From Perilla frutescens (taxonomy: Eukaryota > Streptophyta > Magnoliopsida > Lamiales > Lamiaceae): a stretch of DNA of 64,000 nucleotides. Location: NCBI GenBank assembly GCA_026008535.1, contig BRKX01000009.1:46993001-47057000 (forward strand). The letters are read 5' to 3'. Shown in pieces: positions 48,028 through 58,939 of this stretch (the stretch's first letter is position 1; each line of letters opens with the position of its first letter). The notes beneath the pieces were generated by a model. That model did no database searches, was not told the origin of the DNA, and saw only the letters and a list, made by a program, of their open reading frames with translations. Position numbers and translations under genes: made by a program.

Positions 48028-48555
48028 GCACTATATGGGTATGCCCCGCCCTATCTTGCTACAGGCCCTTACTTGGATACTCCCAATCAGGAGGTAAAAG
48101 AGACAATCCAAGAAAGGAAACTGATGCTACAACAGCTAAAAAAAAATCTACGACAGGCTCAGGAACGCATGCAGATTCATGCAAACAGAAAAAAGAGAAG
48201 AAAAGCAATACCAAGTGGGGGATCAAGTCTACCTTAAGCTCTAGCCCTACAGACAAAAATCCATACAGGTCTGGAAGAATCTCAAGCTCGCATCTAAATT
48301 TTTTGGCCCCTACACAATTCTTGCCTGAATCGGGCCAATGGCTTACAAGCTTGACCTACCGGAGGGCTTTCGTGTCCATCCTATGTTCCACGTGTCCCTC
48401 CTTAAGCAAAAAATAGAGGAGGGGACAGTTGCTTTACCTTCACTTCCTGAAACGACCGACGAGGGGCTTTTACGTCTATCGCTGAGCGTCATCCTGGACT
48501 CGCAAGTCCTGCAAAGAGGAAATGAGGCGGTTGATCAGATCTTGGTTAAATAGAG
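48028..48555 (+). pseudogene. Integrase C-terminal tail of deleted element, broken
   Basis: Continues after a stop at 48025-48027. The open part 48338-48553 begins YKLDLPEGFRVHPMFHVSLL, the usual linker before a chromodomain-like end. The copy then closes with a stop. Confidence 0.75.
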
Positions 48556-48660
48556 GGATGAAAGGTTGAATCTTGTTTCCTAGAAAGATACGAAATTTAT
48601 CAAAAAAAGATTTCCCGACCTTGCTCCTTGTGGACAAGGGTCTAAATCAGAAAGGGGTAA

Positions 48661-49221
48661 TATCATGACCCTAATGCCAACGGAGAAAGGAGGAGGGAAG
48701 GTGGTGCTTGGAGTTGCAGAGGCCGGAGAGCTGAGAAGGTGCAAGATGGGAATTTTAGGGATTGCAAAGTATGGAGATGAATTGGGGATCGATCTTGAAA
48801 GGGGAAGTGGGTCGGTAGCGGGTCGGGTCTCTGAAATGGGGTAATAGAAGAGAATTTATCTTGGTAATGCGCCACTTCAGTAGTGGGCTTTATTTGCATT
48901 GTTTTTAATTCCAAGAAGGACTTGGTCCATTTGTAATTAGCTAGGGTTACTTCTTTGTGGTCCCGACTTCTGTTTGGTTTAAATAGACAATTTGCATAAT
49001 GGAATGATATGAAAAAGCTTAGTCTAAATTCCTCTTTCCTTCTCTCTCCTTCTCTCTCTCTCGCTATCCTTCCAAAGAATTCTGCTACTATTTCTATTCT
49101 CAATCACAACCCCATTCAATATAAGAAATAATTGTTGTTTTTCATTACATCATCCCAAAATTACAAGAAAATAAGTAAAAGAAAAACAAAGAAAAATCGG
49201 GAGACCACATAAATCATAACA
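48661..49221 (+). repeat. 3' LTR of deleted chromovirus-like element
   Basis: 561 bp, highly similar to the 5' LTR. The first dinucleotide reads TA instead of TG. It is preceded by the purine tract CAGAAAGGGGTAA. The minus-strand ORF 48663-49103 lies in the LTR and is not a gene. Confidence 0.9.
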
Positions 49222-49909
49222 ATATGTTGGAGTTTTAATGTTAGGGTTCTTATTTATCTTTAATATTTCTTTAGTCTTTTACTTAATAGATTTTCAAAAT
49301 TTCTAGAACGATATACACTACAAGAAAAATAGTCATACACCACAGTTTTTACCCGTGGTCTATCTCATTTTAGAACTGTGGTCTTAGACAATGTTGTAAA
49401 TTTTGCACGCATATAGACCACAGTTTCAAACCGTGGTTAAATTACCACGGTTCAACAACTGTGGTGAATAGCATGAGAACTGTGGTGATATCTATATTTA
49501 GACCACAGTTCTAACACAAAACCGTTATCACATTACTAAGGTTCAATATAACCGTGGTAAAAATTGTTGCCACATTACTACAGTTCATGAAAACTATCGT
49601 AAAAACTGTGGTTAATTTACAACTTTTTTTGGTTAACTGTGGTAATTTTTTTTTATTTTTTAATAATTATTTTTTTATATTTTTAAATTATAGCCACAAT
49701 TTATATAAAATTTCATATTCCATTATCGAACCTGTATAAACCAAAAATAAAAAATATTTATATAAAACATAACCATCCAAAATACAAGCTTCATCCAATA
49801 TTCAAAATACAACTTCCCAAAAGTATAATATACTTAGGCTACAAAAGATCTATAATAAACATAAAGTCCATGTCCAAACAACTACATATTCAGAGTTCAA
49901 TACTACCCT

Positions 49910-50540
49910 TGTAACAGCCCGGTCCCTTAGGCAGTCATTTTTAATGGGGATAGGGTGTTAGGCGTAAGAGCCGAAGAAAATAGGTAGATTAATCAGAAAT
50001 CCAGGGGGTGTTTTTAGAATTATGACTAAAACGATCACGATTCTGGGCCTCGTGGTTCCAACCGAGGCGAAAGCTATGACCTCCGCACGAAAACGTGCCG
50101 GAGCTGCCACACTTGCACATGCGTCGCGGCGGGGGTGTGCGCGCCGGCGGCCCCCAGCGCGGCGGCGGCCCCTTGCGTCGTGGCGGCCCCCTTGCGCGCC
50201 CGCGCATATCCTTGGCCAAGGGGGCTCCGCCGCCGCGCTCCCTGCTCCGCTTCTCTCTCTCAACTGGGGGTGCGCTCACGAAGAGCGCTCCCCTTTCTCT
50301 CAAGAAATGAGGGTGAAGAAGTGAAATAAGGGAGAAATATGGGAGGGGGAGGAGCTCTATTTATAGGAAAAAACCAAGGCTTCCTCGAGAAGCTGCTGCA
50401 GTGTAACAATACTGCTTTAAAAATATCGGGTTCAGTTAAAAGATGTTTTATTCGATGTCGAGGTCCAAATGACCTCGTTCACGAAATCCGAAAATACCGG
50501 GAGGGAGAGAGAGAGAGAGAGAGAGATTCACCAAACTAGG
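49910..50540 (-). repeat. LTR fragment with GC-rich core, minus strand
   Basis: Begins (plus strand) TGTAACAGCCC, the usual end of a Tekay-type LTR read in reverse. A TATAAATAG box on the minus strand at 50357-50365 would fire leftward. The region 50070-50290 is very rich in C, G and CpG, unlike the rest of the window. The other LTR end was not found. A (GA)n run lies at 50501-50526. The GC-rich ORFs on both strands are treated as chance products of base composition. Confidence 0.6.
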
Positions 50541-51936
50541 CAATCTGGGTGTGGTTTCAGTATGAGAATATTACCTCAAAGTGATTCTGCATAAATTACT
50601 GAATTACTGAATCTAGAAATAATTATTAACTCAAAGTGATTCTGCATAAATTATATTTAAAGGCATGAAGTTATGTCCCATTATTCCAAGAAAATGCAAT
50701 CTTAAAACATTAACTTATCTCTAAATTATTTCTAGCAAAATACTAAAAAGTACATTAAAATGACACACAACTGAAAAAGAAAGAAAAAAATATGCAGGGT
50801 TTGGGCTAAGGTGTAGAAATGATGCAATTGCCTGCATGTCAGGTTAAATCCAATGGAATTGATAATTTGATATGCTTCATTTCTATCTTAGTAATACCAA
50901 GAAATTTATTTTCAAAACTTTTAACTTTTTTTTTTTCAATGTTGATTTTGAACTTGCTATTTACAAATGTGCAGGAACAGAGATAATATCAAGCAAGTCC
51001 ACTTAAGGGCAAAATAACTGCTTTTCCCACCAATATACAAGGCTAGGGCAAAAGAACGGCACGTGACCAGCCACTCTCTGCCTTTGAACCTGAACATGAG
51101 AACAACGGCTGATAGAAATAGAATTGGTCCATAATAATAAATTGTTTCATGTTTTCCTACTTTTGTAGCAGAACATCTGCTTGTTACTAATTTCTTATTC
51201 CGTGTGGGATAAAAAGTAAGTCAAAATTGTTCCCTTACAACATCCAACAAAGTGGACTCATCCAAACTACTAATAACTCCTGATATTTTCAGAGTGTGTT
51301 TCATTGTAGTACTAAAAGAAATAGCAAACATATTTGTAGCACCAAAACAATCGAACAGCTGTCCTAATTACAAGCAAATCCAATATAAATTGAACCAAAT
51401 GACAACGAATTATCCTTCTGCTGCATGCAACATCTCGGGTCAAAAAATGCATAATGAAAGGAGAAACAAAGAAGCCAACAAAAAATTAACTTGTGGCTCA
51501 AACAACACATATTCTAAAGATAATAAATACTATTCAATTTACATCGTTAAAAATTCTAGATAGTCAATCATTTTTAGAATCTGACCAGGAAATTGAGTCA
51601 AATTATTTGGAGGTTATCTCTAAAATTGCAGTAGAAAGAGCAAACAAGGAATAATCTAATCCTGGGTAGGTAATCTATTACATCATTCTCACAAATTCCA
51701 AGCAAGACCAACGAGCCTTACAATGAACCATAAGCCAAGCTCTATTTCACCATCGTTTTCTTTCGCATGCAACTTTGATGAGCATGAATTGACTCGTCTG
51801 TGTTCATTACTCTATGGAACTTTGCCTTCATTCACTATGCACTGAACTGAGATTGTATTAGTAGTTCCTTCATTCATTTTTTTCACTTTATTGCTTTCAC
51901 AAAAACACTGAAACTAAGCCCAAATAATTAAGTTAC
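50541..51936. other. CACTA interior without recognisable gene
   Basis: AT-rich. A short direct duplication (ACTCAAAGTGATTCTGCATAAATTA-type, shortened here) occurs near 50576 and 50631. The ORF 51252-51563 has no motif I recognise. Confidence 0.5.
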
Positions 51937-52030
51937 CTTAGTTCAGCTATGGCTACTTCAAATAATTGAGAGTTCAGACACCATTCCTTAATCACTTTCC
52001 CAAACCTTTTAAGACATAGACAAATGTGGC
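51937..52030 (-). pseudogene. Captured exon, unidentified gene
   Basis: A 94 nt exon-like piece bounded by AG (52032-52031) and GT (51936-51935) on the minus strand. One reading gives HICLCLKRFGKVIKEWCLNS followed by QLFEVAIAEL. I do not recognise the protein. A polypyrimidine tract lies before the acceptor. Confidence 0.45.
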
Positions 52031-52171
52031 CTGAAAAGAAACCATAACATTCTTGAATGGAAAACATACAATCTAACACAGACACATTGGACCAGAGTTC
52101 AAACTTTAGATGAAAATCGATATGCTTATTTTTGTTAACAAAAGAAATACTATAAAGAGACAAAAATATAC

Positions 52172-52232
52172 CTTAAACTTTCTACTGCAAGAAGTCCCTT
52201 AAGTTTGTCCAACTCGGCTTCAGAAAATCTAT
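52172..52232 (-). pseudogene. Captured exon, unidentified gene
   Basis: A 61 nt exon-like piece between AG and GT on the minus strand, reading RFSEAELDKLKGLLAVESL. It may come from the same source gene as the 51937-52030 piece, but the phases do not obviously join. Not recognised. Confidence 0.45.
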
Positions 52233-52413
52233 CTACAAAATAAAAAAAAAATTGAATTTTTCTTCTCTCAGCCAATTTATTAAACACATGGTAGGCAGAA
52301 TAGTGCAGGCTAAGAAATCATGCCGATTTTTATACATTAACAGCCAATGGAGTTCAGTCAAGTCAATTACTAAGAAAATAAGTCAAGAATAAAAAAAGGG
52401 AAACAAAACTTAC

Positions 52414-52544
52414 TCCATTACTATGTAGACATTGTCATGATCTTCATAAGAATCGTAAAATTGTATTAGATTGTTGTGCCCTATCAAAGCTCTCAATATC
52501 TTCACTTCCTCTCTTACATCTTCAATAGCTATTGCAGTCGTCAT
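52414..52544 (-). pseudogene. Captured protein-kinase exon (CDPK-related kinase type)
   Basis: A 131 nt exon-like piece with acceptor AG at 52546-52545 and donor GTAAGT at 52413-52408, minus strand. It encodes MTTAIAIEDVREEVKILRAL, then GHNNLIQFYDSYEDHDNVYI, then VME. This matches the kinase N-lobe (alpha C helix with its conserved glutamate through the hinge) of plant CDPK-related kinases. No other kinase exon is present, so it is a fragment carried by the CACTA element. Confidence 0.8.
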
Positions 52545-52920
52545 CTAGTAAAGAAATAGCAGCCAACATCGAAAAAACATATCGGAAAAGATCCAAACAG
52601 TATCAGAAATAAAATTTCGACAGTTTGAGAAACAACAATCAAGATCCGGACATATATGCTTCGTGTGCATCAAACTAACAAAAAGATTATCCATTTCCAG
52701 ACTCACATTCAAAATTCAGAAGAAAAACTACGGAGTATTGGTGCTCAGGTGCTTATATCTCTTCAACGATCTTCCAAAAACATAGTCTTAGTCACATTAA
52801 ATACAAAAACAATTGACAAAACCAAACTTCTTTCTGCATATAACAGATCTCCACAGCACAAAATCCGGCAAACCAAAATTCCATCAAGATAAAAACATCA
52901 GATCACCAAAAACCAAAACA

Positions 52921-52969
<49 letters not shown>
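52921..52969. repeat. (GA)n microsatellite
   Basis: A long GA run next to an exon-like donor site (GTGAGG, minus strand, ending at 52976). The minus-strand sequence 53160-52977 looks like a 5' UTR or first exon (CT-rich, then splice donor) and may be a further captured piece. A second GA run lies at about 53131-53151. Confidence 0.85.
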
Positions 52970-52973
<4 letters not shown>

Positions 52974-53398
52974 CACCTTAGTTTTAGGTATTTCCAGTTG
53001 CTCGGCAAGACTACAGAGAGGAAAAATTGAACCTAGCAACTCCAACTCTAATTTGTTCAAAGTGAGAGTTAAAGAGAGAAATGGATGAAAATTGCAAACT
53101 GAGAAATTGAAGAATGGGGCGCCGCTGGTGAGAGAGAGAGAGAGAGAGAGTTAGGGTTCTTTAATTTTTCAATTCCCGCGATGAATATGTTATTTTTGGG
53201 TAAATGATAAAATAAAAATTTGAAAAGTGTATTTTAATTTCAAAATAAGGACATACACCACAGTCAAAAAATAACTGTGGTGATTTTTCTGGAAAAAGAG
53301 CGCTCATATACCACAGTTTTAATAAAAACCGTGGTAATTGTGTATATTACCACACTGTGGTTAATTCAGTGTGGTGTATGTGCATTTTTCTTGTAGCG

Positions 53399-54503
53399 TC
53401 TGCATGCAGCCTTTGCATCATTTCAGTCGGCGTTGCACATATATTAATAAAATGTAATAGCTGGTCGATATAGCACACACTAATCCAAGACCTTTGAATA
53501 AGATAAAATATCCAAATTAAAAATAATATGTGGTGTTTGATACTATACGCGATTTTTCAGAAACAGTAACTAATTTAATTAATTTGATTGTGTCGATCAT
53601 GAATCCAAACCAAATCTAGTGCTCCTTCCATTTGGGTTGGATATATACATGGCACTTGTTTGATTGTCAAGAAAGTGCAGAAACATGGTGATATTAGTTT
53701 ATTTTTAAATTTTACATGTCAAGCACATAATTAAATAGGTTTCATATTACATAGATGAGTAGATATCATATTAATTCCGAGTATTTCAAAAAATTTGTGT
53801 GAGAATGTCTAATATGTCAAAATTTATTAGACGTAATTTAAACGATATTCAGTAGCACATTTATAATTCTATTGATGTTTAATTTTTTTTTTTTTTATTG
53901 ATTCAGTCATCTTGATCTATCTTATAAATTTTAACCCATAAGATGACTTGATAGAAAATATCATAATCATATGCTCTATCCAAAAAGACTTGGAACTGAA
54001 AAAGAGTATAAGCTTGAAACTTGATTTATCAGTCATGTGTCATGCATGACTGCATCATTAAATAGTTGTGAATTATTCGTAATTATATTAATATTTGAAT
54101 TTAATAATATATTTAGGGTGTAATTGGGGATTTGCTCCAAAAATATTAGTAACTTAGCGTGTCAATAATTCACAACCTAATTTGAATTTATAATTCCCAG
54201 CGTGACAAATAAATTCATCATGTTCTGACTGGGAAGACAAATTCCACGCGTAGTAGAACAATTCATTTACGAAAAGTCGAAAATAGATCAGAATCGAAAT
54301 TTCATAAATATCGAGAGAAATTAACGTGAGGAACTAACATACAGTATTAAATTTCCACGATACAATAAACCACAAGGTCAAACTAATACACGTACGCACT
54401 AATCTTATCATTGGTGAGGGTTTGGGATTTATATTTTAGGAAAATTTGGGGTGGACAAATTACTTAAGAAGATTGAAGGGTTGAACAGCGAATAGGGTTG
54501 AAG
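53399..54503. other. Unassigned spacer
   Basis: AT-rich. At about 53786-53832 there is one copy of a motif like the Mutator-type TIR (TTTGTGTGAGAATGTCTAAT...ATTAGACG), probably an old relic. No gene. Confidence 0.5.
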
Positions 54504-55762
54504 CACTACAAAAAATTTGCATTTTAGCGACGGATTTTTCGTCGCTAATTATAAAAAATCAATCCGTCGTTAAATAATTTGAACGACGGATCCAGTTCGT
54601 CGTTAAAAATCGCATTGTTAAATCATTTTAGCGACAAACTTAATGATGGAAAAATATTAGCGACGGACTTAGCGATGGATTTTTTCCGTCGTTAACATAT
54701 CACCAAATTTTGTCGTAAAAAATTAAAAAAATCATAAATTTAACTACGGATTAACGACGGATTTTTCCGTCGTTAAAAAAAAACTAAGCCGAAAGCCGCA
54801 GCTCGAGCCGATTAGGGCGAAGTTGAGCTCACAGAGTGGCTTAGGCCAAGCCGCCTTGCAAGCCAGTGGGATTGAACCTCAAACCTCTGAGGAAGAGGGG
54901 AGGTCCACTAACCACATGGACTAATGAATGTTTGTGTTAAAATATAGAAATAGTATATATCTATATACATGTACGGAATTAAATATCTATTATAATATTT
55001 AGTATTTCATTTTTATTATAAAATATAATTATATTATATCATATTATTTAATATTAGATTATTTTAAATAATTTAATCAAATATTATATATTTATAATTA
55101 ATAATATTTATAAAAATAAAATTAAAGTGAGAAAATTACAAAAATAAAAAATTATGAAAAATTTATTAATTAGTGATATCCAAATATATAAAATATAAAA
55201 AAAAAATAAACACGTAAAAAATTGAAAAACATAAAATAAAATAAAATAAATCTAAATAATAAAATAAATGAAAATATTAAATAAATTCATATTCGTAATT
55301 AATTTGTAATTGAGAAATAAAAAAAAATAGTATAAAATATGAAATAAAATAAAATAAAATTGAAATTGTAAAATAAAAAAATTAGATTAATTTCAATTTC
55401 GTAATTAATTATTAATTAAAAAATAAAAATATTAAAAATCAAAATAAAAAAAATAAAAAAAATCAAAATTAAAATTCTGTCACTAAGATTAAAAAAAATA
55501 AAAAAAAATAAAAACAATATATTTTTTAACGATGGATTTGTTCCGTCTCTAACCTACCGACGGAAAATGGGGTCGTTAGTCCGTCGTTAATAAAAAAAAT
55601 AATTTAAAAATTAAAATACGGTGTTTAACGTTAAATTAGAGACGGAAAAAATTCGTCTTTAATCCATCGGTAAATATCGTAATCTTAACCCTTTGTTAAT
55701 TTGTCGGTATTTTAACGACGGAATATTATCCGTCGCAAAATCGCGTTTTTTTTTTTGTAGTG
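54504..55762. mobile_element. Non-autonomous CACTA element with TAGCGACGGA repeats
   Basis: Starts CACTACAAAAAA and ends TTTTTTGTAGTG, flanked by AAG on both sides (54501-54503; 55763-55765). Both sides carry many copies of GCGACGGA/TCCGTCGC-type subterminal repeats. The centre is extremely AT-rich. No ORF of note. A tRNA-like segment lies near the left end. Confidence 0.88.
54861..54927 (-). other. tRNA-like sequence inside CACTA element
   Basis: On the minus strand an A-box-like segment (54923-54905, TAGTCCATGTGGTTAGTGG) is followed by a perfect B-box GGTTCAATCC (54878-54869), at tRNA spacing. A paired stem with CCTC and GAGG lies between them. The ends do not form a good acceptor stem. 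It is more likely a tRNA-derived relic than a working tRNA gene. Confidence 0.5.
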
Positions 55763-56224
55763 AAGGATTTTAGCGGGATTCATTACCAATTTTTAACAAG
55801 TCGAGCTTTTGGCCTTTTTGTTCCTTTTTATTAATATTTGTTTTACTGGTATCTTTTTTTTTTTTTTTTAATTGGTATGAAATTCTAGGACATTTAATGG
55901 TGTCCTAATTGACAGAATAGTACGATAGTCAACTTATATATATTGTACACAAAATCATATATTGCATTTTATGTGTTAGATTTCTTATTATACACTCGAT
56001 TTTTTTAATTTTTTGTCATTTTCTTCTTTTATTTCATTTTTTTGTATTTTAGTTTAATTTTACAGTTGTTATTTATGGTTCACCAAATCCACTTAGGGTT
56101 TATTATAATTTTTTAGTATTTAATTTTTCAAATAATTAATCAATTTATAACTAAAAGTGATAAACTAAATACTAAAAAAATATAATACATCTTAATTGGG
56201 TAGGATGAACTTTAAATAACAAAT
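55763..56224. other. Unassigned AT-rich spacer
   Basis: No gene. T-runs near 55752 and 55850-55870. AT-rich sequence around 56110-56190 contains partly self-complementary pieces, suggesting a decayed inverted repeat. Confidence 0.45.
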
Positions 56225-56760
56225 GTAAAAGGGGGTGTCAAGGGCATGCACTTGGGGATAAAATCATCTAATACACTTTTCATGTTCCACTATGAAACTT
56301 AATATTTTAAAAATATTTATTTCTATAATAAATTTTATTATAGTATTACAAATCATAAATTTTACAAAGCTAACAACGGACAATATTCGTCATTAAATTT
56401 AATTTTTTAAATTATTTAAAAATAAAAGCAATCTAACGACGGATTATGTCCGTTGTTAAGTGTAACGACGGTACGACCGTCGTTAGTCCATCATTAAAGG
56501 TAGGTACGAAACATTCCCGCCAATTGAAACACTAGCGAGTCCGTCGTTACTATCGACGGAATATGTCCGTCGTTAAATTCCATCGCTAAACAACGAATTT
56601 CTTGTAGTGTAATCAACATTTATTTCTAAAAATTAAAATTTTAAAAAATTATATACCCTACTTTTGAAATAATTAATCATATTAATCAATTATATTATCT
56701 AAAAAATAAGAAATAAATATTAAAAAATAAATATAAATCTTAGCAGGGTGGAATGAACCC
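56225..56760. repeat. Dispersed repeat, copy 1 (filled site)
   Basis: Matches 62225-62500 nearly throughout, except that this copy contains an extra segment of about 254 bp at 56356-56609. Landmarks include ATTACAAATCATA before the gap and AATCAACATTTATT after it. The partner lies inside an hAT-like element, so this copy may be a fragment of a related element. Confidence 0.8.
56356..56609. mobile_element. Short CACTA-type MITE
   Basis: The right end is CTTGTAGTG at 56609. The interior has CGACGGA/TCCGTCG repeats like its larger neighbours. The left end is decayed (ATTTTACAAAG for CACTACAAG). Comparison with the empty copy at 62340 defines it, with TAA as the probable 3 bp duplication. Confidence 0.75.
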
Positions 56761-58407
56761 CGGATATTTTTTTTTCTCCCGTATATACTATATATAGGAC
56801 AGATATGGCTACTGCTACGGTGTTGTTGGGTTGGGGGTGAAGATTGGAGGAGGGATTCATGAGTGGAAGTAAAAAAGTTGACACATGGTACTTCCCTCAC
56901 AATTAAATATATATATAAAAAAAAAAACCCTTCTCGTTTTATATTAAGAATGCAATTATGTTAAATGTTTGAAAAAAAAATTATTTCTTTCGTCTTTTAA
57001 TTTTAAAACAAAATGTTTTTTGAGTATTAAGAAAATTCCAAAATATATATCTTACTTGCCGACAGTTTTTTTTAATTTTAATTAATATGTATTCTTATAT
57101 TATTATTAACGGATATTTGCTCAATTTTTGTATTATGTGCTAGTTATTTTATTATTTCAGATTTTTTTTAAATATTATATTATAAATTTTATTGATTATA
57201 ATGAAAGTGAAAAATTAGGAGAGTTTTCAATTGTTATGATTTATGAATTAATTATACATATTATTAATAAATTTTTTTAAAATTAATTTAAGAGTTATTA
57301 AGAAACAGGAGAAAGAAAGGAAAATAAGAAATGGAGGGTTACGTATCATCAACTCTAGAAAATTATAAGAAAAAAATAAGTGTGTTTGTAAAACAATATC
57401 ATTTTGCTTACACACATAGAACTTAATACAAATAGATTGATAATGACTCGCTCACTATTTTCTATATGGCATGTAAGCAAATACAAAAATCAAAACAATG
57501 ATTGTTCAACCATAAACGTCGCTCCCTTAGAAAAAAAATTATGAATCTGCCATTGAGAGCATTAATCAATATTTCAATATACAATGTTACAATGAGAGCA
57601 TTAATCAATATTTCTTATTGAGACATCACTATTATTGTGTCGTAAAAGGTGGTGTTGTAATAGGGCATTTTTGGATAACCATATGTCAATTATGAATGAA
57701 AGAGCCTAAAAAGAACTTTAACTTAACGTATTATTTGCATAAATTAAATTAAAAGGAGCAAATTATGACTGGTTAAACTTTTAGAACTTTTTTTTAAATT
57801 CATCATGGTGATGTCAAATTATGACCTTATTTTCTTTGTCAAAAATCTGACCAAAACCAATCCCCTTTTTTCCTCGGTTTGATAATTATGAGATCCTTTG
57901 GCTTAAAATTTTATCCAATTACACTGTTTAATTGAATGGCGTAAAATGTGATCCTAATTCTTACAGTAGAAAAAACTTTCATTTGATCCATCCCCTCTCT
58001 CTCTATATATATATATAATCAGAAAATTTTCAAGTGGGGGAACTGTTCTTCAAACATAGGATGTGTATGACAATAATTTCAAGTGATTTTGAAGTTGATT
58101 AAGTGCAGTATCTAATATTCGGTAGGAAAGGCATTGAGTTTGTGCTCAAATTGGATGATGGTCAAAAGTTGAATTATTTCTTATTTGCCTTGTATTATTA
58201 GAATTTAAAACTGTAACTATTTGAGAGTGCATAGATTGAGTAAACCCTGCATTTGAAAAACCAATAGCAAAGTACACTTAGAGGTAAAAACCCATACTTG
58301 GAATGTAGTCAGTCCTACAAGTATTGGTGGGATTTGATATCAAGAGTTTCGGTTTCAAACAATACCACTCAATTACTAGTCATCTTTAAAGGGACAAATA
58401 ATTTGAC
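56761..58407. other. Unassigned spacer
   Basis: AT-rich, no gene recognised. A short direct repeat (GAGAGCATTAATCAATATTT) occurs at about 57556 and 57594. A CT/TA microsatellite lies near 57992-58018. The minus-strand ORF 56682-56900 is judged chance. Confidence 0.5.
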
Positions 58408-58939
58408 TAGGGGTGTCAGGGTACGGCAGACCTTATTTTTTTTTATCATACTTTATACCTTATCTTAATTTACGGTATGATAAAAATTATACCGTTGTCG
58501 TACCTTTACTTCTGGTATACCTTAGTTCGGTATACCTTAAGTTCGGTATGACACATAATGCATACATTTACCATACATTTATTTCAATATAACTTACCGT
58601 ATATTAGTTCGGTATGCCTTACTTCGGTATATCTTAGTGTAATCATATTTCGGTTTGTACCATACCGACATTTTACGGTATACCAAACACTACAAAAAAA
58701 GTCCATTCTAGCGACGGGGCCGACACGGGTCCTACTAGCGACGGAAATAGCGATGGGAAATTTTGCAACGGGGCTAGCGACGGGGTTCCCCGTAGCTAAT
58801 TCTAGCGACGGGGAATCCCATAGCTAGATTTTAAAATTTTAAAATATCATTATTTTTATAAATATAGCGACGGGGGTTCCCGTCGCTACAACTTAGCGAC
58901 GGGAATCCCCGTAGCTATTTTTTTTTTTAATTTTTTTAA

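Larger units (their letters stand above)
44434..49221 (+). mobile_element. Chromovirus-like Ty3/gypsy element with internal deletion
   Basis: Flanked by a perfect ATATG duplication (44429-44433 and 49222-49226). LTRs are 44434-44995 and 48661-49221. The primer-binding site CTTGATATACAGAGCAG starts at 44996, a weak match to initiator-Met type. Gag, protease, RT and integrase are recognisable and related to the element at 29087-34593, although the LTRs differ. RNase H and the integrase N-terminus are missing because of a deletion of about 0.95 kb. Non-autonomous. Confidence 0.9.
49316..53398. mobile_element. CACTA transposon carrying captured exons and an LTR fragment
   Basis: The left end is CACTACAAGAAAAAT at 49316; the right end is its complement with the last bases reading GTAGCG at 53398. 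Both ends carry dense CCACAG/CTGTGG and ACCGTGGT repeats (49335-49640; 53255-53390). No matching 3 bp duplication was found. No transposase ORF is visible, so it is non-autonomous. The interior holds an LTR fragment with a GC-rich core and several exon-like pieces on the minus strand. Host-fragment capture is well known for CACTA elements. Confidence 0.85.

Noticed and set aside
50022..50324. GC-rich ORFs on both strands at about 50 kb, proline/arginine-rich
   Set aside because: Long openings on both strands follow from the GC-rich composition. No domain or codon signal, and the region reads as an LTR fragment.
49313..53401. 3 bp target-site duplication for the CACTA element at 49316-53398
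   Set aside because: Flanks read ATA and TCT, which do not match; the right end is probably mutated.
54861..54927. A functional tRNA gene
   Set aside because: A- and B-box-like elements are present but no acceptor stem could be paired, and the sequence sits inside a transposon.
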